Positions 26,840 through 35,630 of a stretch of DNA of 64,000 nt are shown here, in pieces (positions within the stretch are counted from its first letter, which is position 1; each line of letters begins with the position of its first letter). The DNA comes from Neorhizobium vignae (GTDB lineage Bacteria; Pseudomonadota; Alphaproteobacteria; Rhizobiales; Rhizobiaceae), in assembly GCF_000732195.1 (NCBI RefSeq), contig NZ_JNNU01000002.1, positions 682,001 to 746,000 of the forward strand, in the 5' to 3' direction. Position numbers and translations under genes: made by a program. The notes under the pieces are model-generated. The model searched no databases and was not told where the DNA came from. It saw only the letters and a program-made list of their open reading frames with translations.

Positions 26840-26874
26840 AATACAACTTTAATTGTATATTAATACAACTTTAA
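26840..26874. repeat. AT-rich direct repeats upstream of the FtsI-type gene
   Basis: AATACAACTTTAA occurs at 26840-26852 and again at 26862-26874, 22 bases apart, with TTGTATAT between them. This is the most AT-rich stretch of the 362-base gap 26638-26999. It is a candidate operator or promoter region for the transpeptidase gene; the rest of the gap shows nothing I can support. Confidence 0.45.
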
Positions 26875-26999
26875 ACATCTCCACCCCGCCGGAAACTCTC
26901 CGGTTGGCTTCCGGTTCAACCGCGTGCACGCTGCAATCCAGCGGCTGACGAACCGCTCAATTTTGCCTTCGGCTGACATATTTTTTGGATTTGTTCGGA

Positions 27000-28754
27000 A
27001 TGATCTCTTTTGTCGTCCGGCTCAGAAGCCGTGCACATTTCATTGTTGAGAGCAATGTCGTCGGGAAAAATGCGACCTTCCTGGGTGCACGCGCAAGCCG
27101 CAGAAAGGAGGCTAGGCAAAGGCTCGGAATCCTGATCGCGGGCTTCCTTGCGGTCTATTTCATCGTCGGCGCGCGCCTCGTCCAATACGGCCTCGCCGAG
27201 CCGGCCGCGACGGGAGCAATTTCCAGCAATCCCGTCGCCTCCAGGCCGGACATCGTCGATCGCAACGGAGCGTTGTTGGCCACCGACCTCAACATGACCT
27301 CGCTCTACGCCGACCCGCGCAGGATCGTCGATGCGGACGAAGTCGTCGAGAAGCTTGCCTTCGTCATCCCCAACCTCGACTGGAGCGAAACTCACAAGAA
27401 GCTGCGATCGCATACCGCATTCCAGTGGCTGAAGCGGCAACTCACCCCGAAACAGCAGGCGGATATCCTGGCGCTCGGCATTCCCGGCATCGGCTTTAGA
27501 CCGGAGAAACGTCGGTTCTATCCAGGCGGCGTGACCGCCTCTCACATCGTCGGCCATGTGAATGTCGACAACCAGGGCCTGGCCGGAATGGAGCGATATC
27601 TGGATCAGCAGGGTCTTGGCGATCTTCGCCTGGCCGGACTGACCGGGGGCGCCCCGCTCGAACCCGTCAGGCTGTCCATCGATCTCCGCGTCCAGAATAT
27701 CGTCCGCCAGGTCGTCGCCAACGCGATGACCGCCTACAAGGCCGAGGCTGCGGGCGCGGTGGTTCTCGATGTCGATACCGGCGAGGTTCTGGCGATGGCC
27801 TCGGTGCCCGACTACGACCCGAACGAACCGTCCCGGATGCTGCCTGACGGCAGTGTCGATAAGGACTACGAAAAGGGCTGGTTCAACCGGATAAGCAACG
27901 CCACGTTCGAGATGGGCTCGACGTTCAAGAGCTTCACTCTGGCGATGGGGCTGGACGAAGGCAAGATCACCCTGAATTCCGTCGTCGACGCGTCCCGGCC
28001 CATCCGCATGGGCGGCTTCACCATCAAGGATTTCCGCGGAAAGAACCGGCCGCTGACGATCTCCGAAGTCTTCCAGTATTCATCGAACATCGGCACCGCG
28101 GCGGTCGCGGACAAGGTCGGCATCGAGGGCCACCAGCAGTTCCTCACGAAGCTCGGGCTTCTCTCCAGGATGGACACCGAGATGCCGGGCGTGGCGACGC
28201 CAACCCAGCCGAAAACCTGGAAGAAGATCAACTCGGTCACGATCTCGTTCGGCCACGGGGTCGCGACCACCCCGCTGCAGACCGCGGTTGCCGCCGCCGC
28301 CCTGATCAATGGCGGCACACTTGTTCCTCCCACGTTTCTTCCCCGCTCCCGAGAAGAGGCCGAACAGGTTTCCCGCCCGGTGATCAAGCAGGACACCAGC
28401 GCCGACATGCGCTACCTGTTCACCTGGAACGGCGTGAAGGGCTCGGGACGCGGCGCGCAGGTCGAAGGTTTCCACGTCGGCGGCAAGACCGGCACGGCCG
28501 ACAAGGTGATCAACGGACGTTATGCCAAGGACATCAATTTCAATGCCTTCGTCGCAGCCTTCCCGATGGACAGGCCGAAATACATCGTGCTTTCGATAAT
28601 CGATGCTCCGCAGACAGGGGAACACGGTGGGCGGACGGCCGCATCCACCGCCGCCCCGATGATCAAGGAGATCATCGGTCGATCAGCGCCTTTACTCGGC
28701 GTACAACCCCGTTTCGGATCTTCGGGCGCGCCAAACCTGCTGGTGAACTATTAG
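27000..28754 (+). CDS. Class B penicillin-binding protein, FtsI/PBP3 type
   Basis: This peptidoglycan transpeptidase of the FtsI type cross-links septal or polar cell wall. The 584-residue protein has a membrane anchor at about 42-62, a pedestal domain (PVASRPDIVDRNGALLATDL) and a transpeptidase domain with Ser307-x-x-Lys310 (GSTFKSF), Ser361-Ser-Asn363, and Lys496-Thr-Gly-Thr. The start is uncertain: ATG at 27000 or TTG at 26985. It is not beside murE, murF or other division-cluster genes, so it is probably a second FtsI paralogue like the PBP3b described in Agrobacterium; that assignment is inference. Confidence 0.9.
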   Translation: MISFVVRLRSRAHFIVESNVVGKNATFLGARASRRKEARQRLGILIAGFLAVYFIVGARLVQYGLAEPAATGAISSNPVASRPDIVDRNGALLATDLNMTSLYADPRRIVDADEVVEKLAFVIPNLDWSETHKKLRSHTAFQWLKRQLTPKQQADILALGIPGIGFRPEKRRFYPGGVTASHIVGHVNVDNQGLAGMERYLDQQGLGDLRLAGLTGGAPLEPVRLSIDLRVQNIVRQVVANAMTAYKAEAAGAVVLDVDTGEVLAMASVPDYDPNEPSRMLPDGSVDKDYEKGWFNRISNATFEMGSTFKSFTLAMGLDEGKITLNSVVDASRPIRMGGFTIKDFRGKNRPLTISEVFQYSSNIGTAAVADKVGIEGHQQFLTKLGLLSRMDTEMPGVATPTQPKTWKKINSVTISFGHGVATTPLQTAVAAAALINGGTLVPPTFLPRSREEAEQVSRPVIKQDTSADMRYLFTWNGVKGSGRGAQVEGFHVGGKTGTADKVINGRYAKDINFNAFVAAFPMDRPKYIVLSIIDAPQTGEHGGRTAASTAAPMIKEIIGRSAPLLGVQPRFGSSGAPNLLVNY

Positions 28755-28828
28755 GCTGCGGTGTCTCGGCGATTGCGGTGACCGCAAATGCACGGAAGCG
28801 CCCCGTCTTGCCAAGCCGGGGATCCTCC

Positions 28829-30421
28829 CTACACCATCCCCCGCAACTCCTCCCGATGCCTGACCATCGCCAGGAACCGCCGGTAATCCCGTCCGTACTG
28901 CTCGGCCCGCGCGGGGTCCGGCTGCAGCTCCGTCCCGCCCGCATCCATGGCCTGCCCCGCTTCGAACAACGAGCCATGCACCCCGCCGGCCACGGCAGCC
29001 GCCATAGCCGTGCCGAGCAGCACCGCGTCGCGGTTTTCCGGGATCACCACCTTGCGGCCGGTGACGTCGGCGTAGAGTTCGACCAGCAGCGGGTTGTTGA
29101 CGTGGCCGCCGGTGACGTGGAGGGTTTCGAACCGGTAGCCGTAATCCGAAAGCGCATCGAGAATGTGCCTAATGCCGAGCGCGATCGAGACGCAGGTGCG
29201 CCAGTAAAGCCGGCAGAGGCCGTCGAAGGACGTATCGAGCGTCAGCCCGCTGATGACGCCGGTCGCGTGCGGGTCGGCAAGCGGCGAGCGGTTGCCGTGG
29301 AAATCCGGCAGGACGTGAAGGTTCGGGGCGATATCGCCGTCGGTCTCGGCCCGCAACTCGCCGACGCGGGCGATGATGCGGCCGTGGAGCTCCGCCGTCG
29401 GTTCGCCGCCGGCAGCGTGCATCAGCACGATATGATCCAGCAGCGCGCCTGCCGCCGACTGTCCGCCTTCGACCAGCCAGTGGCCGGGCAGGATTGCCTC
29501 GTAATAGGGACCCCAGAGGCTGCGGCCGGGTTTGGAATCCCTCGTGAAGGCGACGATGCAGCTGGACGTGCCGCCGATCAGCGCCACGCTGGTCTCGAGC
29601 TTCGAGCCACCCGACGCGCCACCCGAGACCCCACCGAGCACGCCGAAGGCGCCGGCATAGGCGTCGATCATGCCGGGGGCCACCTGCACTTTCGTATCGA
29701 GGCCGAGCCCTTCGGCCGCCTGCCTGCTGAGGCTGCCCAGACTTGTCCCGACGCCGATCGTCTCGCCCGGCAGCCCGCCCTTTTCGAGCAGGTCTTCGAG
29801 GTCGGCAAGCGCCAGGTAATCGGCGCTCCAGCCGGGGCTTTCGTGGGCGAGATAGTTCCACTTGGCAGTCAGCGTGCAGCGCGAACGGGCAGGCGAGCCG
29901 GTTGCCTTCCAGGTGAGGAAATCGGCGAGATCGAAGAAATAGCCCGCCCTCGCCCAGCTCTGCGGCAGATGCTGTTTCAGCCACATCAGCTTCGGCATTT
30001 CCATCTCGGGCGACAGCGAGCCGCCGGAAAATTCCAGCACCTTGTGGCCGGTAGCGGAAAGCTGGTCGGCTTGTTTGATCGCCCGATGATCGAGCCAGAC
30101 GATGGTGTCCTGATTAGCCTTGCCCGTCGTGGAAACCGTAAGCGGCCTGCCCTCGCGGTCGCGTGCAACGAGCGAACAGGTGGCATCGAAGCCGATCGCG
30201 GCGATACGGTCCGCCGCAATACCCGCCTCGGCCATCGCCTCTTTCACCGCGCGGCAGGTGGCTGCCCAGATGTCCTCGGAATCATGCTCGGCGTGATTTT
30301 GTTTCGGGCGGAACATCAGGATCGGATGCTTGGCCTTGGCGAGCAGGCGGCCGCTGCGATCAAAGACGCCGGCGCGGGCGCTGCCCGTGCCGATATCGAC
30401 CGCAACGAGGTGATCACGCAT
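28829..30421 (-). CDS. FGGY-family carbohydrate kinase (ribulokinase-like)
   Basis: This 530-residue sugar kinase has the N-terminal phosphate loop VDIGTGSARAGVFD and a likely catalytic Asp in APGMIDAYAG, with AAIGFDATCSLV in between. It most resembles D-ribulokinase-type FGGY members. It is the last gene of the polyol operon, 48 bases after the HAD phosphatase, and would phosphorylate a ketose such as D-ribulose or D-xylulose produced by polyol oxidation. The exact substrate is inferred from context. Confidence 0.88.
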   Translation of the reverse strand: MRDHLVAVDIGTGSARAGVFDRSGRLLAKAKHPILMFRPKQNHAEHDSEDIWAATCRAVKEAMAEAGIAADRIAAIGFDATCSLVARDREGRPLTVSTTGKANQDTIVWLDHRAIKQADQLSATGHKVLEFSGGSLSPEMEMPKLMWLKQHLPQSWARAGYFFDLADFLTWKATGSPARSRCTLTAKWNYLAHESPGWSADYLALADLEDLLEKGGLPGETIGVGTSLGSLSRQAAEGLGLDTKVQVAPGMIDAYAGAFGVLGGVSGGASGGSKLETSVALIGGTSSCIVAFTRDSKPGRSLWGPYYEAILPGHWLVEGGQSAAGALLDHIVLMHAAGGEPTAELHGRIIARVGELRAETDGDIAPNLHVLPDFHGNRSPLADPHATGVISGLTLDTSFDGLCRLYWRTCVSIALGIRHILDALSDYGYRFETLHVTGGHVNNPLLVELYADVTGRKVVIPENRDAVLLGTAMAAAVAGGVHGSLFEAGQAMDAGGTELQPDPARAEQYGRDYRRFLAMVRHREELRGMV

Positions 30422-30469
30422 CCGGATTCGTTTCCTGTCCCTTGTCGCCTTGCAGTTCCACGGATCGCA

Positions 30470-31186
30470 CTAAAGCGCGGTCGAAGAAACGGAGCCGCTG
30501 CGACCCTCTATATGTTTTTGGACAAGGTGGATCAAATCCGGCATCGCGTCAAACACGACTTCTGGCGAAAGCGCGTCGATCCGCTCCCGGTAGCCGGGAA
30601 CGCTGGCATGCGAACCGCCGACGAAGGCAAAGACCGACATGCCCGCGCTATGGCCCGCCTGGATGCCGGCGGGGCTGTCCTCGATGACGATGCAGTCTTT
30701 GGGGTCCGCGCCCAATTCGCTTGCCGCGTGCAGGAAGAGATCCGGCGCCGGCTTGCCCTTTTCCACCATCGTGGCGGAAAAGATGTTCGGCTCCAGCTTG
30801 TCGATCAGGCCGGTCAGCGACAGGGACAGGCGGATGCGCTCCGGCTGGCTGGACGAGGCGACGCAACGGCGGAAACTCAAGCCATCCAGCGCTTCGGCTA
30901 TGCCCGGCATCGGCTGCAACTCGGCGCGGAAGCGGGCATAGAGATCGTGGCGCATGTCTTCGAGGAAACCATCGTCCGCCTCGACGCCGAATTCCTCCCG
31001 CATCGTCTTTGTAACTGTGCCGAGGCTGCGGCCGAGGAAGCGGCGATAGGCCTCCGCCGCATCCATCTCGACCCCCTTGCGGCGCAGCGCATCGACCAGC
31101 ACACGCACGGAGACGGGCTCGCTGTCGACGAGGACCCCGTCGCAATCGAAGATCACCAGTGGTCCCGCCGACTGTTGCACGTCCAT
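30470..31186 (-). CDS. HAD-family phosphatase
   Basis: This 238-residue hydrolase belongs to the beta-phosphoglucomutase-like HAD group. Motif I is FDCDGVLVDSE with nucleophile Asp14 and acid/base Asp16; motif II is in CVASSSQ; motif III Lys in EKGKPAPDLF; motif IV is IVIEDSPAGIQAG. It lies six bases after mtlK, inside the polyol operon, and probably dephosphorylates a sugar or polyol phosphate. The substrate is unknown. Confidence 0.9.
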   Translation of the reverse strand: MDVQQSAGPLVIFDCDGVLVDSEPVSVRVLVDALRRKGVEMDAAEAYRRFLGRSLGTVTKTMREEFGVEADDGFLEDMRHDLYARFRAELQPMPGIAEALDGLSFRRCVASSSQPERIRLSLSLTGLIDKLEPNIFSATMVEKGKPAPDLFLHAASELGADPKDCIVIEDSPAGIQAGHSAGMSVFAFVGGSHASVPGYRERIDALSPEVVFDAMPDLIHLVQKHIEGRSGSVSSTAL

Positions 31187-31192
31187 TCCCCG

Positions 31193-32674
31193 CTATTTGA
31201 CGAGCTTGCCGCCAAGATAAAGCTCGAGCGTCTTTGCCGTCCCCTCAATCCAGAGCGTCTTCAGCGCGTGCGCAAAGCGGGTGCGGAACAGCTCGGATTT
31301 TGCAACGTCTCCAAAAATGTCGCCAAGCGCAAGGAAGGCGGCCGGGTTATCCTTGGCCTTCAGCGCCGCGGCGTTCAGGCGGTCGGCGCTGGCGTCGTTG
31401 AAGACGATCGGCTTGCCGCTGTCGGACGTGCCGGCGAAATAGCGGCACCACAGCGCCGAGACCAGCGACAGGCCGACGATATCCTGGCCCTTGGCAAGCC
31501 GGTCGGCGGTCGACGGCAGGATGAATTTCGGCTGGCGGTTGGACCCGTCCTGCGCGAGCCTAGGGATTGTGTCACCGATCTTCGGGTTGGAGAAGCGCCG
31601 CTCGATCAGCTTGTAGTAATCAATGAGGTTGGTATTCGGCACCGGTGGGATGACCGGGATGATCTCGTCCTTTTCCAGCTTTTCGAGGAAGGCGCGGATC
31701 AGCTTGTGCTCCATCGCCTCGTGGACGAAATGGATGTCGAGGAGCGCTGCCGGATAGGCGATTGCCGCATGGCCGCCGTTGAGAATGCGGATCTTCATCA
31801 GCTCGTAGGGCGCCACATCGGGCACGAACTGGACGCCCACCTCTTCCAGCCGCGGACGGCCGGAGGGGAACTTGTCCTCCATCACCCACTGCTTGAATTC
31901 CTCGCAGAAGACCGGCCAGTTGTCGTCGATGCCGAAATCATTTTTGAGGATGTCGATCTCGCGTTGACCGGTGGCCGGCGTGATGCGATCGACCATCGAA
32001 TTCGGGAAGGCGACGTTCTCGTGGATCCAGTGGGCGAAATCCGGGTCGGAAAGCTTGGCGAGGCCGATGACGGCATTCTCCGTCACCTCGCCGTTTCCGG
32101 GAATGTTGTCGCAGGACATGATGGTGAACGGGGCGATCCCCCGGGCCTTGCGCTCTTTCAGGCCAGCAAGAATCAGGCCGAATACGGTCTTCGGGTTCGC
32201 GGGGTTCTTCCCATCTTCGGCGATCGCCGGATGGGCCGGGTTGAACGCGCCAGACGCATCGATGAAATAGCCGCCTTCGGTAATCGTCATCGACACGATG
32301 CGGATGTTCGGGTCGGCCAGCGTCTCGATCACGGTCGCGACGTCGCCGGGGGCGATGATGTCGATCATCGGCGCGGTGACGCGGGCAGCGGTCCTGTTGT
32401 TGTCCTGCTCGACGACGGTGGTGAGGAAATCCTGGGCCTTGAGCTTGTCGCGCATGGCCCCGTCTGACGGCATCACGCCGGCGCCGATGATCGCCCAGTC
32501 ATGCGCCTTGCCGGTGTTGAACAGGTCGTCGAGATAGATCGCCTGGTGGGCGCGATGGAAATTGCCGACGCCGAAATGCAGGATACCGGCGGTCAGGCTT
32601 TTGGGATCATAGGCCGGCACGGCGGCGGTGGCCGCAGCGTCATTCAAGCTCGCCAGCGAAAGCTTCACAGTCAT
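31193..32674 (-). CDS. mtlK: Mannitol 2-dehydrogenase family polyol dehydrogenase
   Basis: This NAD-dependent long-chain polyol dehydrogenase oxidises D-mannitol to D-fructose and often D-arabinitol or sorbitol. The 493-residue protein has an N-terminal nucleotide-binding start GILHFGVGNFHRAHQAIYL and the C-terminal domain with LNGGHAAIAYPAALL and IPRLAQDGSNRQPKFI, as in the MtlK/UxuB family. The ATG at 32674 follows GGAGTAAAGACA. It directly follows smoK with 22 bases between, so the short-chain sorbitol dehydrogenase gene usually found there is absent. Confidence 0.93.
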   Translation of the reverse strand: MTVKLSLASLNDAAATAAVPAYDPKSLTAGILHFGVGNFHRAHQAIYLDDLFNTGKAHDWAIIGAGVMPSDGAMRDKLKAQDFLTTVVEQDNNRTAARVTAPMIDIIAPGDVATVIETLADPNIRIVSMTITEGGYFIDASGAFNPAHPAIAEDGKNPANPKTVFGLILAGLKERKARGIAPFTIMSCDNIPGNGEVTENAVIGLAKLSDPDFAHWIHENVAFPNSMVDRITPATGQREIDILKNDFGIDDNWPVFCEEFKQWVMEDKFPSGRPRLEEVGVQFVPDVAPYELMKIRILNGGHAAIAYPAALLDIHFVHEAMEHKLIRAFLEKLEKDEIIPVIPPVPNTNLIDYYKLIERRFSNPKIGDTIPRLAQDGSNRQPKFILPSTADRLAKGQDIVGLSLVSALWCRYFAGTSDSGKPIVFNDASADRLNAAALKAKDNPAAFLALGDIFGDVAKSELFRTRFAHALKTLWIEGTAKTLELYLGGKLVK

Positions 32675-32696
32675 TGTCTTTACTCCAGTCTCGCGC

Positions 32697-33701
32697 TCAG
32701 GCGCGAAGGGCCAGGCCCTTGTCATCAAACCGATGCAGCTTGGTCTCGTCGGGCGTCATGTAGACCGTGTCACCGTGATAGGCGCCGAATTCCCCGTCAC
32801 AGCGCGCGGTGATCTGGCCGATGCCCTCGACATCGAGGTGCAGGAACGTGTCGGCGCCCAGATGTTCGGCGACCTTCACGGTGCCGCGCCAGATGCCGCT
32901 GTCCTTCGACAGGCCGAGATGCTCCGGCCGGATGCCGGCGGTCTTGGCGTTCTTCGACTGGGCGTAAGTGCCGGTGACGAAGTTCATGTGCGGCGAACCG
33001 ATGAAGCCGGCAACGAACAGATTGCGCGGGCTCTTGTAGAGTTCGAGCGGCGAGCCGACCTGCTCGATATTGCCGCGATTGAGCACGACGATCTTGTCGG
33101 CCATGGTCATAGCCTCGACCTGGTCGTGGGTGACGTAGACCATCGTCGTCTTGAGCTGGTGGTGCAGGTCGCTGATCTCCAGCCGCATCGTCCCGCGCAA
33201 TGCGGCGTCGAGGTTGGAAAGCGGCTCGTCGAAGAGGAACGCCGAGGGTTCGCGCACGATGGCGCGGCCGATCGCGACGCGCTGGCGCTGGCCGCCGGAA
33301 AGCTGCGAGGGGCGCCGCTCCAGATAGTCGGTGAGGTTCAGCACCCGGGCGGCATCCGCCACTTTCTTGTCGATGATGGCCTTGTCGAGTTTCGCCATCT
33401 TCAAGGGGAAGGCGATGTTGTTGCGCACGCTCATATGCGGGTAGAGCGCGTAGGACTGGAACACCATGGCAAGCCCGCGCTCGGCGGGTGCCGCGTCCGT
33501 GACGTCCTTACCGTCGATCAGGATATGACCGGCGGACACGTCTTCCAGCCCGGCGATCAGGCGCAGAAGCGTTGACTTGCCGCACCCGGACGGCCCGACA
33601 AAGACGACGAATTCGCCGTTGTTGATTTCGAGGTCGATGGACGGAATGACCTTGGCCTCGCCGAACACTTTCGACACTTTTTGGAGCGTGATGCTGCCCA
33701 T
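32697..33701 (-). CDS. smoK: Polyol ABC transporter ATPase
   Basis: This MalK/UgpC-type ATPase powers polyol uptake with SmoEFG. The 334-residue protein has Walker [10 protein letters not shown] at 36-44, Q-loop [10 protein letters not shown], signature [14 protein letters not shown], Walker [12 protein letters not shown] and the switch HDQVEAM, followed by a C-terminal TOBE-type regulatory domain. It lies 11 bases after smoG. Confidence 0.93.
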   Translation of the reverse strand: MGSITLQKVSKVFGEAKVIPSIDLEINNGEFVVFVGPSGCGKSTLLRLIAGLEDVSAGHILIDGKDVTDAAPAERGLAMVFQSYALYPHMSVRNNIAFPLKMAKLDKAIIDKKVADAARVLNLTDYLERRPSQLSGGQRQRVAIGRAIVREPSAFLFDEPLSNLDAALRGTMRLEISDLHHQLKTTMVYVTHDQVEAMTMADKIVVLNRGNIEQVGSPLELYKSPRNLFVAGFIGSPHMNFVTGTYAQSKNAKTAGIRPEHLGLSKDSGIWRGTVKVAEHLGADTFLHLDVEGIGQITARCDGEFGAYHGDTVYMTPDETKLHRFDDKGLALRA

Positions 33702-33712
33702 GTCCGTTTTCC

Positions 33713-34537
33713 TTACTTAACCGCGCCAAACGTGAGGCCGCGAACGAGTTGTTTCTGCGAGAACCAGCCGAGGATGAGGATCGGCGCGATCGCCATGGTC
33801 GAGGCGGCCGAAAGTTTTGCCCAGAACAGGCCTTGCGGGCTGGAGAAGGAAGCGATGAAGGCCGTCAGCGGCGCCGCGTTGGTGGTCGACAGCCGGATCG
33901 TCCAGAACGACTCGTTCCAGGCAAGGATGATGTTGAGGAGCAGGGTCGAGGCGATGCCCGGCACCGCCATCGGCGTCAGCACATAGACGATTTCCTGCCA
34001 GAGGCCCGCCCCGTCCATCCGCGCCGCTTCCAGGATTTCGCCGGGAATTTCGCGGAAATAGGTATAGAGCATCCACACCACGATCGGCAGGTTGATCAGC
34101 GTCAGCATGACCGTCAAACCGATGCGGCTGTCGAGCAGGCCGAAATCGCGGAACAGCAGGTAGATCGGCACCAGAACCGCGACCGCCGGCATCATCTTGG
34201 TCGACAGCATCCACATCAGGATGTCCTTGGTGCGCTTGGTCGGCGAGAAAGCCATCGCCCAGGCGGACGGGATCGCGATGATAAGCGCCAGGATGGTGGA
34301 GCCGACCGACAGGATCACCGAGTTCATGAACGGCTTCAGGTAGTCGCGTTGCGTCTGGACCGTGATGTAGTTTTCGAACGTGCCGGACGGCCAAAGGCTG
34401 AAGCCCGCAATCGCTTCCGGCTCGGTCTTGATGCTGGTGATGATCGTGTAGAGGATCGGGAAGAAGATGATCAACGCGACGATCCAGGCGGCGACCGTGG
34501 CGCTGATCTTGTGTCGTGTCGTTACGTTGCGTGCCAT
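33713..34537 (-). CDS. smoG: Polyol ABC transporter permease
   Basis: This 274-residue MalG-type permease has six hydrophobic segments and the ATPase-contact EAA loop [20 protein letters not shown]. It lies nine bases after smoF and pairs with it in the inner membrane to form the polyol channel. Confidence 0.92.
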   Translation of the reverse strand: MARNVTTRHKISATVAAWIVALIIFFPILYTIITSIKTEPEAIAGFSLWPSGTFENYITVQTQRDYLKPFMNSVILSVGSTILALIIAIPSAWAMAFSPTKRTKDILMWMLSTKMMPAVAVLVPIYLLFRDFGLLDSRIGLTVMLTLINLPIVVWMLYTYFREIPGEILEAARMDGAGLWQEIVYVLTPMAVPGIASTLLLNIILAWNESFWTIRLSTTNAAPLTAFIASFSSPQGLFWAKLSAASTMAIAPILILGWFSQKQLVRGLTFGAVK

Positions 34538-34546
34538 GATCTTCTC

Positions 34547-35419
34547 CTACCGGTCCAGGTTCTTGCCGACCGCGCGCATCAGGAAGAAGGCGACGATATT
34601 GGCGAGCACGACTGCGATAATGCCGCCTGCCGAGGCGCCGCCGACATCGTAGCCGAGGAGCGCCGTGCGGTAGATCAGGAAGGCGAGGTTGGTGGAGGCG
34701 TAACCCGGGCCGCCATTGGTGGTGACCAGGATTTCCGCATAGACGCCGAGCAGGAAGATCGTCTGGATGAGGATGACGACCGTGATCGACCGCGCGAGAT
34801 GGGGCACCACCAGATAGATGAAGCGGTTGAGGAAGTTGGCGCCGTCCATCTCCGCCGCTTCCTTCTGTTCGCCGTCGAGCGACTGCAGGGCGGTCAGCAG
34901 GATGAGCGTCGCGAACGGCAGCCACTGCCAGGCGACGATGATGACGATCGAGAAAAGCGGATATTGCGCGAACCAGTCGATCGGCCGGAGCCCGAAGAAT
35001 TTCGAGATGTCGGCAAATACCCCGTAGCTCGGGTTCATGATCATGTTTTTCCACACCAGCGCGGCGACCGGCGGCATGACGAAGAAAGGCGAGATGATCA
35101 GGATGCGGACGATGCCCTGCCCGAAGATGGGCTGGTCGAGAAGCAGCGCGATCGCGATGCCGCCGATGACGGTGATCAAGAGCACCCCGCCGACGATGAC
35201 CAGCGTGTTCCAGATCGACTGGAAGAAGGCGGGGTCCGTATAAAAGAACTGGTAGTTGAAGAGACCCGTGAAGCTGACATTGGACGGATCGAGCAGATTG
35301 TAGTTCTGGAACGAGAACCACAGCGTCATTGCCAGCGGTACGATCATCCAAACCAGAAGAAGCAGAACGGAGGGCGCCATCATCAGGCGCGCCAACGTCT
35401 TGGTGTTTTGCGTTGCCAT
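34547..35419 (-). CDS. smoF: Polyol ABC transporter permease
   Basis: This 290-residue MalF-type permease has six hydrophobic segments and the EAA loop EAAEMDGANFLNRFIYLVVP. The ATG follows GGGAGGGCGTCTGAT. It is separated from smoE by 211 bases that hold two hairpins, the likely basis for lower permease than binding-protein output. Confidence 0.92.
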   Translation of the reverse strand: MATQNTKTLARLMMAPSVLLLLVWMIVPLAMTLWFSFQNYNLLDPSNVSFTGLFNYQFFYTDPAFFQSIWNTLVIVGGVLLITVIGGIAIALLLDQPIFGQGIVRILIISPFFVMPPVAALVWKNMIMNPSYGVFADISKFFGLRPIDWFAQYPLFSIVIIVAWQWLPFATLILLTALQSLDGEQKEAAEMDGANFLNRFIYLVVPHLARSITVVILIQTIFLLGVYAEILVTTNGGPGYASTNLAFLIYRTALLGYDVGGASAGGIIAVVLANIVAFFLMRAVGKNLDR

Positions 35420-35435
35420 ATCAGACGCCCTCCCG

Positions 35436-35453
35436 TGGAACGTGGTCGTTCCA
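35436..35453 (-). promoter_or_regulatory. Short hairpin just upstream of smoF
   Basis: TGGAACG-TGGT-CGTTCCA is a perfect 7-base stem ending about 17 bases before the smoF start and next to its ribosome binding site. It may stabilise the 5' end of a processed smoFGK message; inference only. Confidence 0.4.
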
Positions 35454-35586
35454 GTTATCCCGCGCCTTTTTCTTTTGGGGAAGGAGACGGTCGCGGGATG
35501 CAGCTTTTTGTTGTTATCTGGTTGTCTTTGTCCGATTGCCTTGCCTGATCATCGTCCGCTCCGAGCGGGTGACATCGGCAAGATCC

Positions 35587-35617
35587 GGCTGTCCGGCGCA
35601 GGAATGACCGGACAGCC
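35587..35617 (-). promoter_or_regulatory. Intercistronic hairpin after smoE
   Basis: GGCTGTCCGG (35587-35596) pairs perfectly with CCGGACAGCC (35608-35617) across an 11-base loop, starting 14 bases after the smoE stop. There is no T-tract, so it is more likely an mRNA-stabilising 3' barrier or partial terminator than a full terminator. Confidence 0.65.
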
Positions 35618-35630
35618 AAGGCTCTGGAGG

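Noticed and set aside
28778..32467. Very long plus-strand open frame (over 1200 codons) opposite the FGGY kinase, HAD and mtlK genes
   Set aside because: It mirrors three well-supported genes on the minus strand and has Arg/Asp/Gly-biased composition with no domain match; it results from high GC at third positions.
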